Shown one piece after another: positions 44,064-58,362 of a DNA stretch of 64,000 nucleotides (positions are counted from its first letter, which is position 1; every line of letters begins with the position of its first letter). The DNA is from Fomitopsis serialis (Eukaryota; Basidiomycota; Agaricomycetes; Polyporales; Fomitopsidaceae). The notes below the pieces were generated by a model that saw only the letters and a program-made list of their open reading frames with translations, searched no databases and was not told the origin of the DNA. The stretch spans positions 94,015-158,014 of the forward strand of contig NW_025955052.1 in the NCBI RefSeq assembly GCF_022376445.1, read 5' to 3'. A program made the position numbers and the translations under genes.

Positions 44064-46067
44064 TCATTTTCCGATGCAGAAGTCACGAAATACAGCATCG
44101 AGGATATCCTCCACATCAATCACGCCAGAAATTTTGCCAATTGCCTGTGCGGCGTAGCGGAGTTCTTCCGCAGCCAGTACCACGTCCTCCGCGTCTGGGA
44201 TAAGCCCCGCGATCAGAGCCTCTTTCCTACGACAATCGAAGCATGCGCTCACCATAGCCTAGGAAGGCATCCAGGAACTGCAGTGCATGCTCCAGGTTGA
44301 CACGATGCCGGGCATGAGTTATGAGCGGACGGACATCCGTGTTCTGCTCCTGATGTACATCGTACCTGCAGGACGGTCAGAGTGCATGGCGAAGCACGAC
44401 ACGTGGACACTGACCGCTCCTGTAATGCCTGTGCGAATCCGTCTAGGAAGTCTTGCGTACCCTTACCCGTAGCCAAGCTGACGACCCATCCTCTGCTGGT
44501 TCCAAGGGCATCCAGTATAGCTGAAACTCGGTTCGGTGCGATATCCGCCACGTCTGACTTGTTCAAGAGCACGTAGGTGTCCGGCGCGATGAGCGAGGCC
44601 ACGGAAGGCGGAATGACGGGACTGTTCGTGGATCCCTCCGCGACGTCCGGCAGTGAAAGCACGCAAAGCGAGACGTCCGTCGATTCAACTCTGAGGGGAG
44701 ATGTCAGCTCAAGACGTTCCGGGTACTTCCTGTTGCACTAACAAATTGCGCGCGCGTTCGACGCCTATGCTTTCAACCAGGTCATCGGTCTGCCGTATAC
44801 CAGCAGTGTCAGCGACAATCACGGGTAGGCCGCCTATATCTAGGGAGAGTTCCAGGATGTCTCGAGTCGTGCCCGGCACCGAGGTCACGATGGCCGCTTC
44901 TCGCTGAGCTGAAAGTTTGCCATCAACATTGGAGTCTGTGTCGGCCAGCCTCTACTTACCGAGGAAATTCAATAAGCTACTTTTACCCGCGTTGGGTGGT
45001 CCAAATATGGCCAGCCGTATACCGGACCGCAGGATTTCACCTCTTCGGTTGTCAGACAACTGCTCACGTATGCTCTGTGCTATATCTCGGGCACGTTCTC
45101 TGGCTGTGGTTTGTCGGATACTCAGAAACAAGACACACGGAACAGGTCAACACCGACCTTGTTGAAATACACCTTCTTCGATGTCCTCGCCTTCTCCAAA
45201 ATCGATGAGAGCCTCTACGAGAGCAAGGCATTGTATGATATCTTTCCTGAGCTTCTCAAAATGGTTTCGTGCAATACCCTGAGTGAATTCAGTGACTGCA
45301 AGGAAGCATACTCTCAGATATCTCACACACCCCCGCTGCGATCAGCGCAGCCTTGCGCTGGCTTTCAGTCTCCGCATTTATTAGGTCATTCAATCCCTCG
45401 ACTTGGGTCAGGTCGAGACGACCACCCTTAAAGGCACGACGCGTGAACTCCCCGGCTTCCGCAAGACGACAGGCAGGGATGCAAGATAGAGCAGACAGCA
45501 CCGAGGACACGACAGCCCGACCAGAATGAATATGCAGCTCTACAACATCTTCTGTGGTGAAGGACTTCGGCGCTGTACAGGCACTGCGGATGAGGCACGT
45601 CGGGGCTACGTTACGAGGGACGAACCTTTGAAGTAGACTGCAAGGCCATCATCCAGAACCTCTCCGGACACAGGGTGAGTGACTTTGCACCTGTACATTT
45701 GCCAGGGTGCAGGATCATCGTTCCGAGGTCCATCCTTACGCGCTCCTCTGTTCACCACTGCCCTCCACACGAGCAGCGCGTCCGGGCCCGATATTCTGAT
45801 CACCGCTACCCCGCCCTTTCCCGGAGGCGTTGAGAGCGCGTATATAGTCCTGCGCTGATTGTCTGACAACGACAGCTGGCCTTCGTGCGCACGGAAGCCT
45901 CTCGACGCGACTGCTTCATGCTGAGGGTTGCTCCGAACAGAAGTGCCGTGGTACCGGGCAGTGCCCGCGTGCTTCGCTGGTGCTCTGATGATCAACCACT
46001 CCTTCGTCAGCAGCGTCGAGCCGTTACGGAGGACATGGCTTGCTGCAGAGAGGCGGCATCGCAGCAT
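44064..46067 (-). CDS. MSS1: mitochondrial tRNA-modification GTPase (MnmE/GTPBP3 family)
   Basis: Multi-exon gene starting [20 protein letters not shown], an Arg-rich presequence typical of mitochondrial import. N-terminal tetrahydrofolate-binding domain: [58 protein letters not shown] domain: G1 [14 protein letters not shown]2 GTTRDI, G3 DTAG, G4 LNKSD. It ends with the family's invariant C-terminal FCIGK*, whose cysteine is needed for catalysis in MnmE. With its Mto1/GidA partner the enzyme modifies the wobble uridine of certain mitochondrial tRNAs. Introns join in frame, for example after AVYFK and after QALQER. The part 44064 to about 44725 is duplicated at 20818-21424. The gene is divergent from calcineurin B with 229 bp between starts. 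Confidence 0.92.
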
Positions 46068-46296
46068 TCGAGATGGTCGACGCGGTCAGGTCGCGGAGGC
46101 CGAAATGAGCTGCCTTGATTCACGAAGCGACGAGTTCCCACGGACGCGCCGGAGGGGTCTTGGGCGCGAGTGGTTCTCCACACAGCCTGCTCTGAACTCT
46201 GCTTGCAATCCTCCTGCCTTGCTCTCCTCATCCTGCTCAATCTTTGCATCTGACGAACCATCTCTTGTACCTTTCACATAGGCGAGCTCGGCAACC
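46068..46296. promoter_or_regulatory. shared intergenic promoter region of MSS1 and CNB1
   Basis: 229 bp separate the two divergent start codons. I saw no clear TATA box or named operator. It must hold the promoters of both genes. Confidence 0.5.
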
Positions 46297-47189
46297 ATGG
46301 GTCAATCACGTACGTCGTGTGCTGCACACTTGACGGCCTACCTTACTGAGAGAGCGTGTCGTGCTCCACATACAGCGTCGCAATTCATGGAGGACATGCA
46401 GAGGCGGTCCAACTGTGCGTCCGCTTCGCTCTTCCGGTCATTCTTTTGTCTCTGAAGCAGGGACTGCCACCATGTTCTGTCGTCCAGTCAACGCAAACGA
46501 GTTGGAGCGGCTGAAGAAGCGCTTCATGAAGCTGGACAGGTATGTGCGGCCGTTCATCACTTTATACAAGGCACTCAGACTGCTACGTGTCTACAGTGAT
46601 GGCTCTGGATCAATAGATCGCGAGGAATTCCTCCAAATCCCTCAAATCGCCAACAACCCACTCGCATCACGACTAATTGCCATCTTCGATGAAGAGTACG
46701 TGCTGCTGAGTTGTTCCGCACCTCAGCGCATCAATCTCAATTCCCGATAAACAGTGGAGGGGGAACGGTCGACTTCCAGGAGTTCGTCGGTGGTCTCAGC
46801 GCATTCAGTAGCCGAGGAGGTCGAGAAGAGAAGCTGAGATGTATGCGTGCGCCCCTCATGATCACAGTTCTTGGTCGCTCATGTGTTGCCTGTACAGTTG
46901 CGTTCAAGGTCTATGACATGGATCGAGATGGTTTCATCTCGAACGGCGAGTTGTTCCTCGTGCTGAAGATGATGGTCGGAAATAACCTGAAGGACGGGCA
47001 ACTACAACAAATCGTCGACAAGACGATAATGGAGGCGGACAAGGACGGCGACGGCAAGCTCAGTTTCGAAGAGTTTGTCCAAATGGTGTCGAATACAGTG
47101 CGTCTCGCGCGTCGACCACATCCCTTCTGTAACTGACATCTGCTGGCCAGGATATTGTAAAGCAAATGACGCTAGAAGATCTGTTCTAG
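46297..47189 (+). CDS. CNB1: calcineurin regulatory subunit B
   Basis: Starts MGQS (N-terminal glycine for myristoylation), then a first intron with GTACGT. Four EF-hand loops in order: [39 protein letters not shown] and [13 protein letters not shown]. The intervening [24 protein letters not shown] and final KQMTLEDLF* are typical. The protein binds calcium and the catalytic subunit of the calcineurin phosphatase, a cytosolic calcium-signalling enzyme targeted by FK506/cyclophilin complexes. Several introns split the EF hands; joining them in frame restores each loop. Length is normal (about 175 residues). All frames intact. Confidence 0.93.
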
Positions 47190-47595
47190 TGCAGATCAGT
47201 TGTATGTTCTGGTGTACGTTAGTCATTTCCATTAGCTCTATACCCTAGTGGTCTCCGTGTCTCGCTATTCTTCGCGCATCGTTACGGCTCATGATCTGCA
47301 ATGTCATTCATGTCGCACTGGATCCTAATGACCATTGGTCAGACGCCTTTGCTGTTCGCTGTCCCGTGTAGCCAGTATCGCTCACAGCAATGCCGAACAG
47401 GGACAAATGCGACTGGCAGAGCCGTGATCGTCCACGATGAAGTGACTGTAGCTTCGCGCTACCAGATACTGCAACCACGCCGACATCCGTTATCCACGAT
47501 GGAACCAGACACAGGAGCATAACGAGGTGGATAACCAATCTGATGTGCGCTATTATGCGGCTGCGACTTCTATTGGTAAAGCATCGTAGCGACAA

Positions 47596-48453
47596 ATTAC
47601 ATGAGCGAGAGGTCGCCAAACTTCTCCTTGTAGCCTGTACAGAGCGTAGCATGAGTATGAGCAGCGAACAGATGTGATCGCGGAACATTGGTACGTACCC
47701 GGCACGGACCACTTGCCCTTCTTCAGCATGGTTTCGACAGCCTCGACAATGCGCGGGTGCGCCTGGCCGACCTCCTCCGCCTGCAGAAGTGTGAATTCGC
47801 GATGCATAAGACGTAATGCATGCATGAGCACGTACGGTGAGGTCCTCGAAAGGCCGTGCATCCTCGATGTTCGCAAGGGTAGCCTGGAGATCCTTCAACT
47901 CAACATCGATCTTCTCCGTCGTCTCCTTCGCCTTCGCGACCTGTTGTTCGCAGCGCGATGACACGGTGACACAACGCACAGAGGGCACAATGCCATAGTG
48001 AGCAGTGCTTCTTCAGACTGAGTACGCGACACATACCGCCTTCGCCTCGAATGCCTCAATCGCCTTGAGCTGCGTGCTCACGTCGTAGGTGATGGGCTTG
48101 AACTCGCTGAGGAGCTTCTCGGTCTCGTCGACGATCGCCTTGTTCTTCAGGATGGAGCGGTAGTGCGCGAGGTCGACCGTCGTGGGCTGCGCTGCAGCCT
48201 GCGCGTGGATGCGCTGGGCGTCCGCGTGCCGCTTGCGGAAGGCCTGGAGAGACGCGACGGTCTCTGGTTGTAGATGTGTGATTTAGCTCGACGCAACGAT
48301 CACATTCAAGCAAACATACTGACCCTTGGAGAGACCAAGAGAGGAGTAGACACGGGTGAAGTCCTGTATGACGTGCCATCCATGAATTGGAGGCATAACC
48401 GAGAAAAAGAAAACACGACGTACCACCGCTGCAGCGGCTGCTTTTGAGGCCAT
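47596..48453 (-). CDS. ATP7: mitochondrial ATP synthase subunit d
   Basis: Starts [20 protein letters not shown]. Exons continue [77 protein letters not shown], and end [19 protein letters not shown] at 47596. This is the peripheral-stalk subunit d of F1Fo ATP synthase in the inner mitochondrial membrane. The length (about 170 residues) and the C-terminal GKWSVPGYKEKFG are family hallmarks. Introns are short and all frames fit, in contrast to the neighbouring hexokinase gene. Confidence 0.92.
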
Positions 48454-48883
48454 GGCAAGCTACACAACGCTCGATCAGCAGATAGCAAACGGAGCGGGAA
48501 AGCGAAGCAGCCTCACAGAATGAATGGGGGATCGTGGAGGTCGTCACGCAGGCCGTCAAGCTCTGTCCGAACGTCGCCGGAAACAGCCGAGAAAGTACGG
48601 GCGCTTCTGCCCGGGTCCTCCGGGTGTGCGCGACACCCGACCCGCTCAGGGCCGTGTTTATATTGTACTTAGCTGTCATACGGTTGTAATGGGACGGTGT
48701 AGGAGAGGCGACACAAGGATGGTACAATTGTACTTGATCACCATGGTACCATTGTACTTGATTTTCCTCTCCTTGCTGTGCTACATTCTATGTTCAATAG
48801 TACTGCTGCTACGAAGTCCAGATACCAATTGCAACACCTCTTCTCTTCTAGTTCCGAACCAGTACAACAACATCAGACAAACG
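48454..48883. other. intergenic between ATP7 and hexokinase
   Basis: Upstream of ATP7 and downstream of the hexokinase gene. It contains a short degenerate repeat, TGGTACAATTGTACTTGAT and TGGTACCATTGTACTTGAT (about 48719-48764). No gene seen. Confidence 0.5.
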
Positions 48884-51492
<2,609 letters not shown>

Positions 51493-52128
51493 GAATGCGG
51501 GAGGCAGGGAGGAAGAGGGATGAGATGCAGGATAAGCGTAGAGTAGCCAGGTCAGGACTGAACGATCCATCTCTTATGACATACGCGACCCGTCACGTGC
51601 CTAGATCGCCCTCCGATCTCTACATCCAAGTCCAGGAAAGGCTACAGAGCCTGGAAAGCCGGCGGCTCTGCGCCAGTCGCGCTGTCTCTCACCGGAGCTA
51701 CCACCCGGACACGCCTGAAGGAGACCTTGCTCATTCCGCATTCTAGGCATCGGAATGGTACCCGGCATGAGCGGACCAAAGGCTGCGGAACGACATACAA
51801 ACCATGATACTATTCCACGGGAACGGCCACCGTCACTTGCGGTGTTGGCTTCCGGTGAGTTTCCATTTGGTTTCCATTGACAAACTTGGTAGCCATACAG
51901 ATATAATGTAGGAAAGGTGCTAGTGATACATTGTGATGAATGCCAGAAAATAGATGTTGTCACAGGCCAGCGGGCACCGTTCCATGAGTATAATGTATAG
52001 TACTTTGCATGCCCCGTTGGCACCTGATTCGTAGCCCGGAAGATCTGCTTCATTCATATGACGGCGGTCGAAGTAGACAGTCCGTGGTTCGTTCCCAATT
52101 ACAGATATCCAGATGATAGACAGCGCCC
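51493..52128. other. intergenic, no gene seen
   Basis: Upstream of the hexokinase gene and downstream of the aquaporin gene. Open frames overlap on both strands and resemble no protein. Confidence 0.45.
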
Positions 52129-53667
52129 TCATACCGGGCTGTCATTGACGCGCGTCCGGCCATGCGAGGTAATATTCGCGGCACTGGCGTCACCATTCGC
52201 GCGCGCAATAGCGTCCTTCTCACGCCGCGAGGTATCATCGGCAGCATTGCCTGGGCGCGACGATCCCGACCGCCTGGAGGAGCGAGAGCCCGAACGGCGG
52301 CCAATGGGAACTCCGTCCTGTAGCGGCACGACGGGCGACAGGGTGTGGTCAGTCGTGTCTTGCCCCGGAGTCAGGCGCCAGTAACGGTTCCTACATTTGA
52401 CTGTGGTCAGAATGTATTGGCTAGCCGCAGGGGAAACCACTTACTGCTTGAGGATGATGAAGAGGGCTGCGCCGAGGAGTGAACCAAGACCGTCGCCCAC
52501 CCAGTACTGTAACGTCGATCAGCCCATCGCGGTATATCATCACGCGCATAATACTTACAACCCAATGTGTCCCGTAAGGAAAGCCTGTGACGACCGCAGG
52601 GCCAAAGGCACGAGCCACATTCATACCAGCTCCTGTATAGTACCGCCCACCTTGATACGTCAGACGAGCGTCGCAGAAGCGAGAGAAAAATTTCTAACAG
52701 GTGGCATGCGAACAGTGTCAGACCAATGCCGACCTAAGATGCGGTGTAGAGATGGTCGATACCGACTGGCGAGCAAGCGACGCACCGGCGCAAACGGTGT
52801 GACGCTGTGTTTCTCCGCCGCCAACATGAGCACCGCGAGCACGAGAGCGGTGGTGATGAACATCTCGATGAATACACCTTGCGCTGGGTTGATACCGGGC
52901 GCAAGGAACGTGCTGCAGAATCACGTCAGAATCAACCAGGACTCCCACAGAGAAAAGGGGACGTACACTGATTGAAGTGTTCCAGGAGTCAACGCAAGGA
53001 CAAGTGCAGCAGCGACGATGCCGCCCAGTAGTTGTGCTATGCAATACAGCACGAAGCGGCACGGACCAATAACGCCAGTCAGGAGGAGCGCCAAGCTGAT
53101 GTTCGGGTTGAACACTCCTCCACTGGCGCGGTAGAAGATCCAGACAGAGACGAGGAGGCTGAAGCCCATCGAGAGGGAGATATACATGACATGTTGGACA
53201 TCGGACGTCCCTGCTCCGGAACTCGACACTGTCTCTTCGTTGGCCGCTTGGATGCCGCCGAAGGCGAGGAGAAGGAAGGTGGTTGTCCCGATGAACTCCA
53301 GGCACGCTGCCTTGAGATCATCAAGCCAATTCGCGAAAGTCCTACAGTGAATGTTGTTCTGTTCATGCTTGCTGACTTCGTGTCGGTCGTGATGTTCGTA
53401 GAGTTTCGTAAGGGGCGAGGGAGAAAAGTGCGATCGAGGGCGGCTGACAGTGTCAGCCGGGGACGACGAGGTGAGCAATAAAGCTCTCTCCGCTCGATCG
53501 GGACGTGGAGTGCTCGTCACGATGAATGCTGGACACCACGCCATGAGCAGGCCTCCCCGCTCTACCCGACGCAGACAGGGGCGGCGGGAGCACTGTCTGG
53601 CGTCCTCCTGCCAATCAGCCTTCATCATATGACATAGACGCGCGAGCGGCTCCTCACCTCGCTGCAA
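52129..53667 (-). CDS. aquaporin / aquaglyceroporin family channel with atypical NPA motifs
   Basis: Multi-exon minus-strand gene. Membrane segments readable in order: AACLEFIGTTTFLLLAFGG, MYISLSMGFSLLVSVWIFY, CRFVLYCIAQLLGGIVAAAL, VFIEMFITTALVLAVLMLAA, and WVGDGLGSLLGAALFIILK. The two half-helix motifs are FNPNISLAL in place of NPA and AGMNVARAFGPAV in place of NPAR, a departure seen in some fungal MIPs. The cytosolic C-terminal tail is Arg/Ser-rich and ends NDSPV* at 52129. The N-terminus is uncertain; the open frame extends up to 53667, and the likely start lies between there and about 53360. It probably conducts water, glycerol or another small solute across a membrane; the altered motifs make the substrate uncertain. 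Frames are intact where exons could be joined. Confidence 0.8.
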
Positions 53668-54462
53668 CTCGCTGCCGCCATCCTCGCATGCGGCGGCACG
53701 CCAGGGACCACGGATGCCTAGGACTGAAGACAGACGTCAGTGCGAGGGGAACAGCGTAATGTTCCGGTCGATAATGCGACGGGTGGTGCATAGAGCGTTC
53801 GATAAGCTCCTGACCATCTCATTCCACACAGAGGAACATACTATACCTGATGAATATGCTCGTCGTCAATTGGCACCTGCAGTACCTAACACAGAGAGCA
53901 TATGCATACGGTTCTTCGAAGTTGCCACTGACAGCCATGCTACTAGGTCACACTGGTAGTATGTAGTACGGCTCAGAGCCTGTCACCGCACCGACACTTA
54001 GTGACTTACTAGGCCGTCACGCAGGTAGCATCCGCGTAGACTCTGCTGGCTCGATGAATGCACTCTTGGCGTGAGCGGCCCGTAGCAATTCGGTTTAACA
54101 AGGGTGGTGTGGTTGGTTGGTGGTTGGTGAAAGAGAATGATAACGCTCGCATCCCAGAGCTGTGGCTGTGGTGCCATCAAGGATGTGGCTGGAGATCTAA
54201 ATCGAGATCGGAATCGACGACGCTGGCCAGGCGACTGAAGCTCTTCAACCAACTCTGTGAACGCGTGTCGGGTACCTCGTATTGGCACGATCCAAACGGG
54301 CCCGAGCAAAAAACCACACTTTATTGGATTTTGAGGTGCAGTTGTAGCAGAACGGTCACCAGACAGGTGGGACTTCCCCAAGTGCGTGTCGTGAAGGGGC
54401 ATTGCCGTTTAGGCGTTGACGCGGTCCGCATTACTTAGACCCTTCAGCGTCGTATCCTCCAG
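53668..54462. other. intergenic between aquaporin and AP-3 mu
   Basis: Divergent upstream regions of two genes. A 126-codon frame at 54058-54438 on plus has Trp/Arg-rich composition without known similarity; I do not call it. Confidence 0.4.
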
Positions 54463-56244
54463 ATGGCAATTGACGGAATAGTAATCTTGGACTCTACAGG
54501 GTAGGTCTCGCCGTATGATCATGTTTGGCACAAGTCTAATCGAGGGACAGTCGTCCCATTATACAGTCAGGATTCCGCTCAACATCGGCGGCGTATCCTC
54601 TGCTTCACATTGAGGCAGTCAACGACGCGCTCTCTAACGCACCGAAACCCGAAGATGTTGACCCAGTGTTATACGTATCCGGGTTGAGCATTGACACGCC
54701 GTGTGCCTGCTGCCACACCAAAGTAGGGGACATGAGGATCCTCTGCCCCATCAGTGGCGAAGGTAAACTCTATGGTCTGTTCCTCTTAACGTAAAGAACT
54801 CATGGTCTCACAGTTGACCCACTGTATGCCTTCGCGTTTATGGAGACGTTCGTCGACATCCTCAGGGAGTACTTCGGATACATCTCCGCTGAGACACTCA
54901 AGGAGAACTTCGATATCATTTATCAGGTCAGTCAGGGTCCAGCATACCCTGCAGACATGTCTCAATTGTGCGGTTTAGCTTCTTGAAGAAACGTTGGACG
55001 CGAGTGGACATCCCCTGACAACGTCCCCGAACGCACTACGGGACATCGTGCTATCGCCGTCCTTGCTCAACAAGGTCCTCTCTGTCGCAGGCGTGCCCGG
55101 TCTTGCAACACCCTTAGTAGGCCCACAACCGTTTGCATCACCAATTCCATGGAGGAAAGCCGGCGTGCGCTATAACAATAATGAGATCTACTTCGATGTC
55201 GTGGAAACGCTGGAGGCGATCGTCAACAAGTGAGAATTCCTTCCACCCCAACAGTCTCCTTGCTTGAGCTTATGCGACTTGACGTCTCGTTTTATAGGAA
55301 CGGTACTCCGGCATCCAGTCATGTTTGGGGCCGCGTCGAATCGAACTGCAAGCTGTCAGGTATGCGTCATCCGCTCTGCCAAAATGCCTTCGATTTACGC
55401 ACTAATTGCAGGGACGCCTGACCTCCTGCTCACACTGTCGAACTCAAAGTCGCTCACGGAATGCTCATTCCACCCATGCGTTCGGTACGCTCGCCTAGTG
55501 GGTTGCCCCACTAATCCATACTCACCTTTTCTCTGTAGGCTCTCGCGATGGGCCCGTGACAAGACGCTATCGTTCGTCCCTCCAGATGGCCGATTCAAGC
55601 TCATGGAGTACCGTTACGCACCGACGTCGGCGTCAACTATGCATCAGATAGCGGTACCGCTGTCCATGCGTACTAATGTCAAGATCGAAGAGCATGGCGG
55701 TATGTGTCGTGTCATTTCATATCGCCCAATGCAATTGATAAAGGGCGCTGCTCCAAGGTACACTTGACCTTTCCCTCACATCGCGCCTGACAACGCGCGC
55801 GATGGAGAATGTGGTGGTTGAGCTCTACCTGGGAGAGGGTGCTTCGGGTGCGAGCTGTACCGCGTCACATAACGATTCATGGACTTTCGAGCCGAGGAGT
55901 TTGGCAAGCATCCTATTGATACCTTGCCAAATGCCGGCTGACCCTCAGACTCCACAGAGCCTGCGCTGGGAGCTTAAGAACGTTGCACCCTCCGCCACAT
56001 ACACATTGCGCGGGACGTTCGCATCGACGTACGCCTTACTTCGTGTTAGCCTAAGCTTATACTGACCCGCTTCATCAGTGTCAAGACTCCAAGGCCATCC
56101 CGTTCGTTCCGAGTACGCTTCGACATCATGCAACACAGCTTCTCGGCGTTGAAGATCGACCAGCTCAAGCTGACCGGAGAGCTATACAAACCATACAAAG
56201 GAATGCGGCCCAAATCTTTTGGAGACATCGAGTGGCGATGGTAG
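54463..56244 (+). CDS. APM3: AP-3 complex subunit mu
   Basis: Starts MAIDGIVILDSTG, then after an intron RPIIQSGFRSTSAAYPLLHIE, the longin-like sigma half. It continues DPLYAFAFMETFVDILREYFG, ENFDIIYQLLEETLDASGHP. The mu-homology domain begins IPWRKAGVRYNNNEIYFDVV and runs through VESNCKLSGMPDLLLTLSNS, SFHPCVR, DKTLSFVPPDGRFKLMEYRY, WELKNVAPSATYTLRGTFAS and the end QLKLTGELYKPYKG..GDIEWRW*. The IPWR..YFDVVE and PPDG..LMEYR blocks are those of AP-3 mu, not AP-1/2. The complex sorts cargo from endosome or Golgi to the vacuole. Many short introns; all frames I could join are intact. Confidence 0.9.
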
Positions 56245-56496
56245 TGCGAGACGTGGATCATGCATGCTGCTAGTTCACAATTAGCTCTCAAAATGAGTGC
56301 GGTATGGTTCTGTGCACAACAGGACGCAATCATCCGACAAGAACTCTCTAGGGTGGCTGTGTGATATGGGTCGATGGGAGTAGGGTGCATTAGATGTACT
56401 TTTAGTATCTATGAGATGTGTAGCGATCGGAGCTGTCCCAGCCCGCACCAACATGCGATGTAAACCCGGACACACATGACAACCACGCACGCCCTC
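56245..56496. other. convergent 3' intergenic region
   Basis: 252 bp between the ends of APM3 and the mitoribosomal gene. No gene seen. Confidence 0.5.
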
Positions 56497-57665
56497 TCAC
56501 AGGCCAATGCCCGCCGTGAAACGCTGGTGTCTCTGGATGACCTTTTCCCAGTCCAGCACATTCCAGAAGCGCTTCATGTACTCCTCCTTCCCCCACACTC
56601 CGTACTCCGGCACCCACGCATGTTCGTGCACGGACACGCAGAACAGCGGGTTGAGCACCTCGCCGATGTTCGTGATCTTCATCTCATCGTTCGCGGGTGG
56701 CTGCGGCAACAAGTTGCCATCGGGGCTATACATGGTGTTGATAGGGCCACGGCCGAAGGCCGACCTCGCAACGGCAGAGGTGCTGAATGTCCTCGACAGC
56801 GGTGGCGGTGAGGTCGACAGCGGCGATTGTGATACACTGGAGACTGGTGACGATGCGCGGACGGCTCAGCCGACTCTGTACTGGTCGCAGGCTCCCTTGC
56901 GGGTTGAGAGAGCTTCAGGCCCCGTGCAATGATCTCGCCGACGACCCTATCGCGTCCTAGTGGGGTCTGGCCCGCCCGGACGAGGAGCGTGCCCGCGCCG
57001 AAGATGGGTAGATGGCGATCTGGCCGACATTGTCCACGACGCAGTATAACCAGCCGGAGGAGAACATGCCGAGGACAGCTGCGCTGAATTCTGACTTGAA
57101 CTGCTCGAGGCTGCCGAATTGCCTCTGGAACACGGAGAAGAGGTTGTTAGGGTTCTCTGTCAGAGCTGCCTCATTCGACTTCGCGGGTTCTGTTGGCGGT
57201 TTCTGACAAGACACGAGCGGTTAGACAATGAATCGAGGGGACGACAGAGTAACGCACCATGGTCTCGAGGAAGAACGAGTTGTTGAGGGCTTCGCAAGCG
57301 TAGTCGAACTCCAGCACTTTGTGAGGATCACGAGCTGCCTCGATCACAGTCTGGAACACTCTTGTTCTCCAGCACGGTACCTGGTCGCACATGAGTACCT
57401 AGGACTGAGTAACAATAGGTTACACAGACGCACCTCGGATCTGGTCGTTCAGTCTCTCTAGGAGACCATTCTGGTAGTCCAGCGCAACGACCTTTAATGC
57501 CTCCGGTGACATAAACTCCCCAAGACCATTCTCAATCGGATATGGCAGTCCTTTCCGCTCGTGGTATTTCCTGGACCACACCCAGCGACCATGTCTGCAC
57601 GCTGGCACGAGCCGTGCGGCACCGCGAGAGCTGCTTGCGCTTAGCCGAAGACCGAGTGGCAACAT
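56497..57665 (-). CDS. mitochondrial small-subunit ribosomal protein of the Fe/Mn superoxide dismutase fold (mS42/mS43, Rsm26/Mrp1-like)
   Basis: I choose MLPLGLRLSASSSRG at 57665 as start: it gives an Arg-rich presequence and clears the divergent DAD1 start at 57890. An in-frame ATG at 57905 would overlap it. Blocks: KYHERKGLPYPIENGLGEFM, VALDYQNGLLERLNDQIRG, LNNSFFLETM, FSVFQRQFGSLEQFKSEFSA, SGWLYCVVDNVGQIAI, PIFGAGTLLVRAGQTPLG, and the SOD C-terminal part LFCVSVHEHAWVPEYGVWGK. The SOD metal-binding Asp is replaced (SVHEHAW for DVWEHAY), so no dismutase activity is expected. The frame slips by one base near 57012 (IAI to LPIFGAG) and near 56830; these may be consensus errors in what should be an essential gene. 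Confidence 0.8.
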
Positions 57666-57889
57666 CCCTTCTATGCAGACTCCCACTTGAGACCCCAACA
57701 GCGATTTGAAGGAGAAGCCGGGAACGCGAGGGACGAGGAGGTGTAAACGCGAAACTTTTTGGACGCGGACAGGACGCGCTCGCCAGCGTGACTGCCCGAT
57801 ATGGCAGGCCCAGCTTCCGAGATCGCAGGACCGCGCAGTCCACGTTGACGGCGGCAAGCCCGCTCTGAGTCTACGCCCATCTCTCCGCC

Positions 57890-58362
57890 ATGGCACCCAA
57901 AACAACCCCGTCGTCGGCGAGCACTAGCTCTGTCCAGTCCTTACTAAAGTCCTACAAAGAAAACACGTCGTCGCGGCTGAAACTCATCGACACGTTCCTG
58001 CTCTTTCTCATGCTCTCCGGGATCATACAGTTCGTCTACTGTGTCCTGGTGACGAACTTCCCGTTCAACGCGTTTCTTTCCGGGTCCGTGCCATTTCTCT
58101 CCAGCACTCCAGTGTAGGTAACTGAGAACCGCCTTAGCTTCGGCAGTTGTGTAGGCCAGTTCGTGTTGACTGCGTCGCTGCGGTCACAGGTCAACCCGGC
58201 GAACCGGGCAGAGTTCAAGGAAGTTTCACCAGAACGGTACGTCTGCTAGACAGACCGTTTCATCACCAGATATACTAACATGCCCGATATCGCAGTGCCT
58301 TCGCAGACTTCGCAATGGGCTCCATCGTCCTCCACTTCTTCGTGTACAACTTCCTGGGCTGA
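57890..58362 (+). CDS. OST2: oligosaccharyltransferase subunit DAD1/Ost2
   Basis: Starts MAPKTTPSSASTSSVQSLLK, continues KLIDTFLLFLMLSGIIQFVY (first membrane segment), LVTNFPFNAFLSG. After an intron comes CVGQFVLTASLRSQVNPANR, then after a second intron AFADFAMGSIVLHFFVYNFL and G*. The C-terminal FADF..S.ILHFFVYNFLG and the SLRxQVNP loop are hallmarks of DAD1. The protein is a small subunit of the ER-membrane oligosaccharyltransferase that adds N-glycans. Length (about 120 residues) is normal, and no frame problem is seen. Divergent from the mitoribosomal gene; 224 bp separate the chosen starts. Confidence 0.93.
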
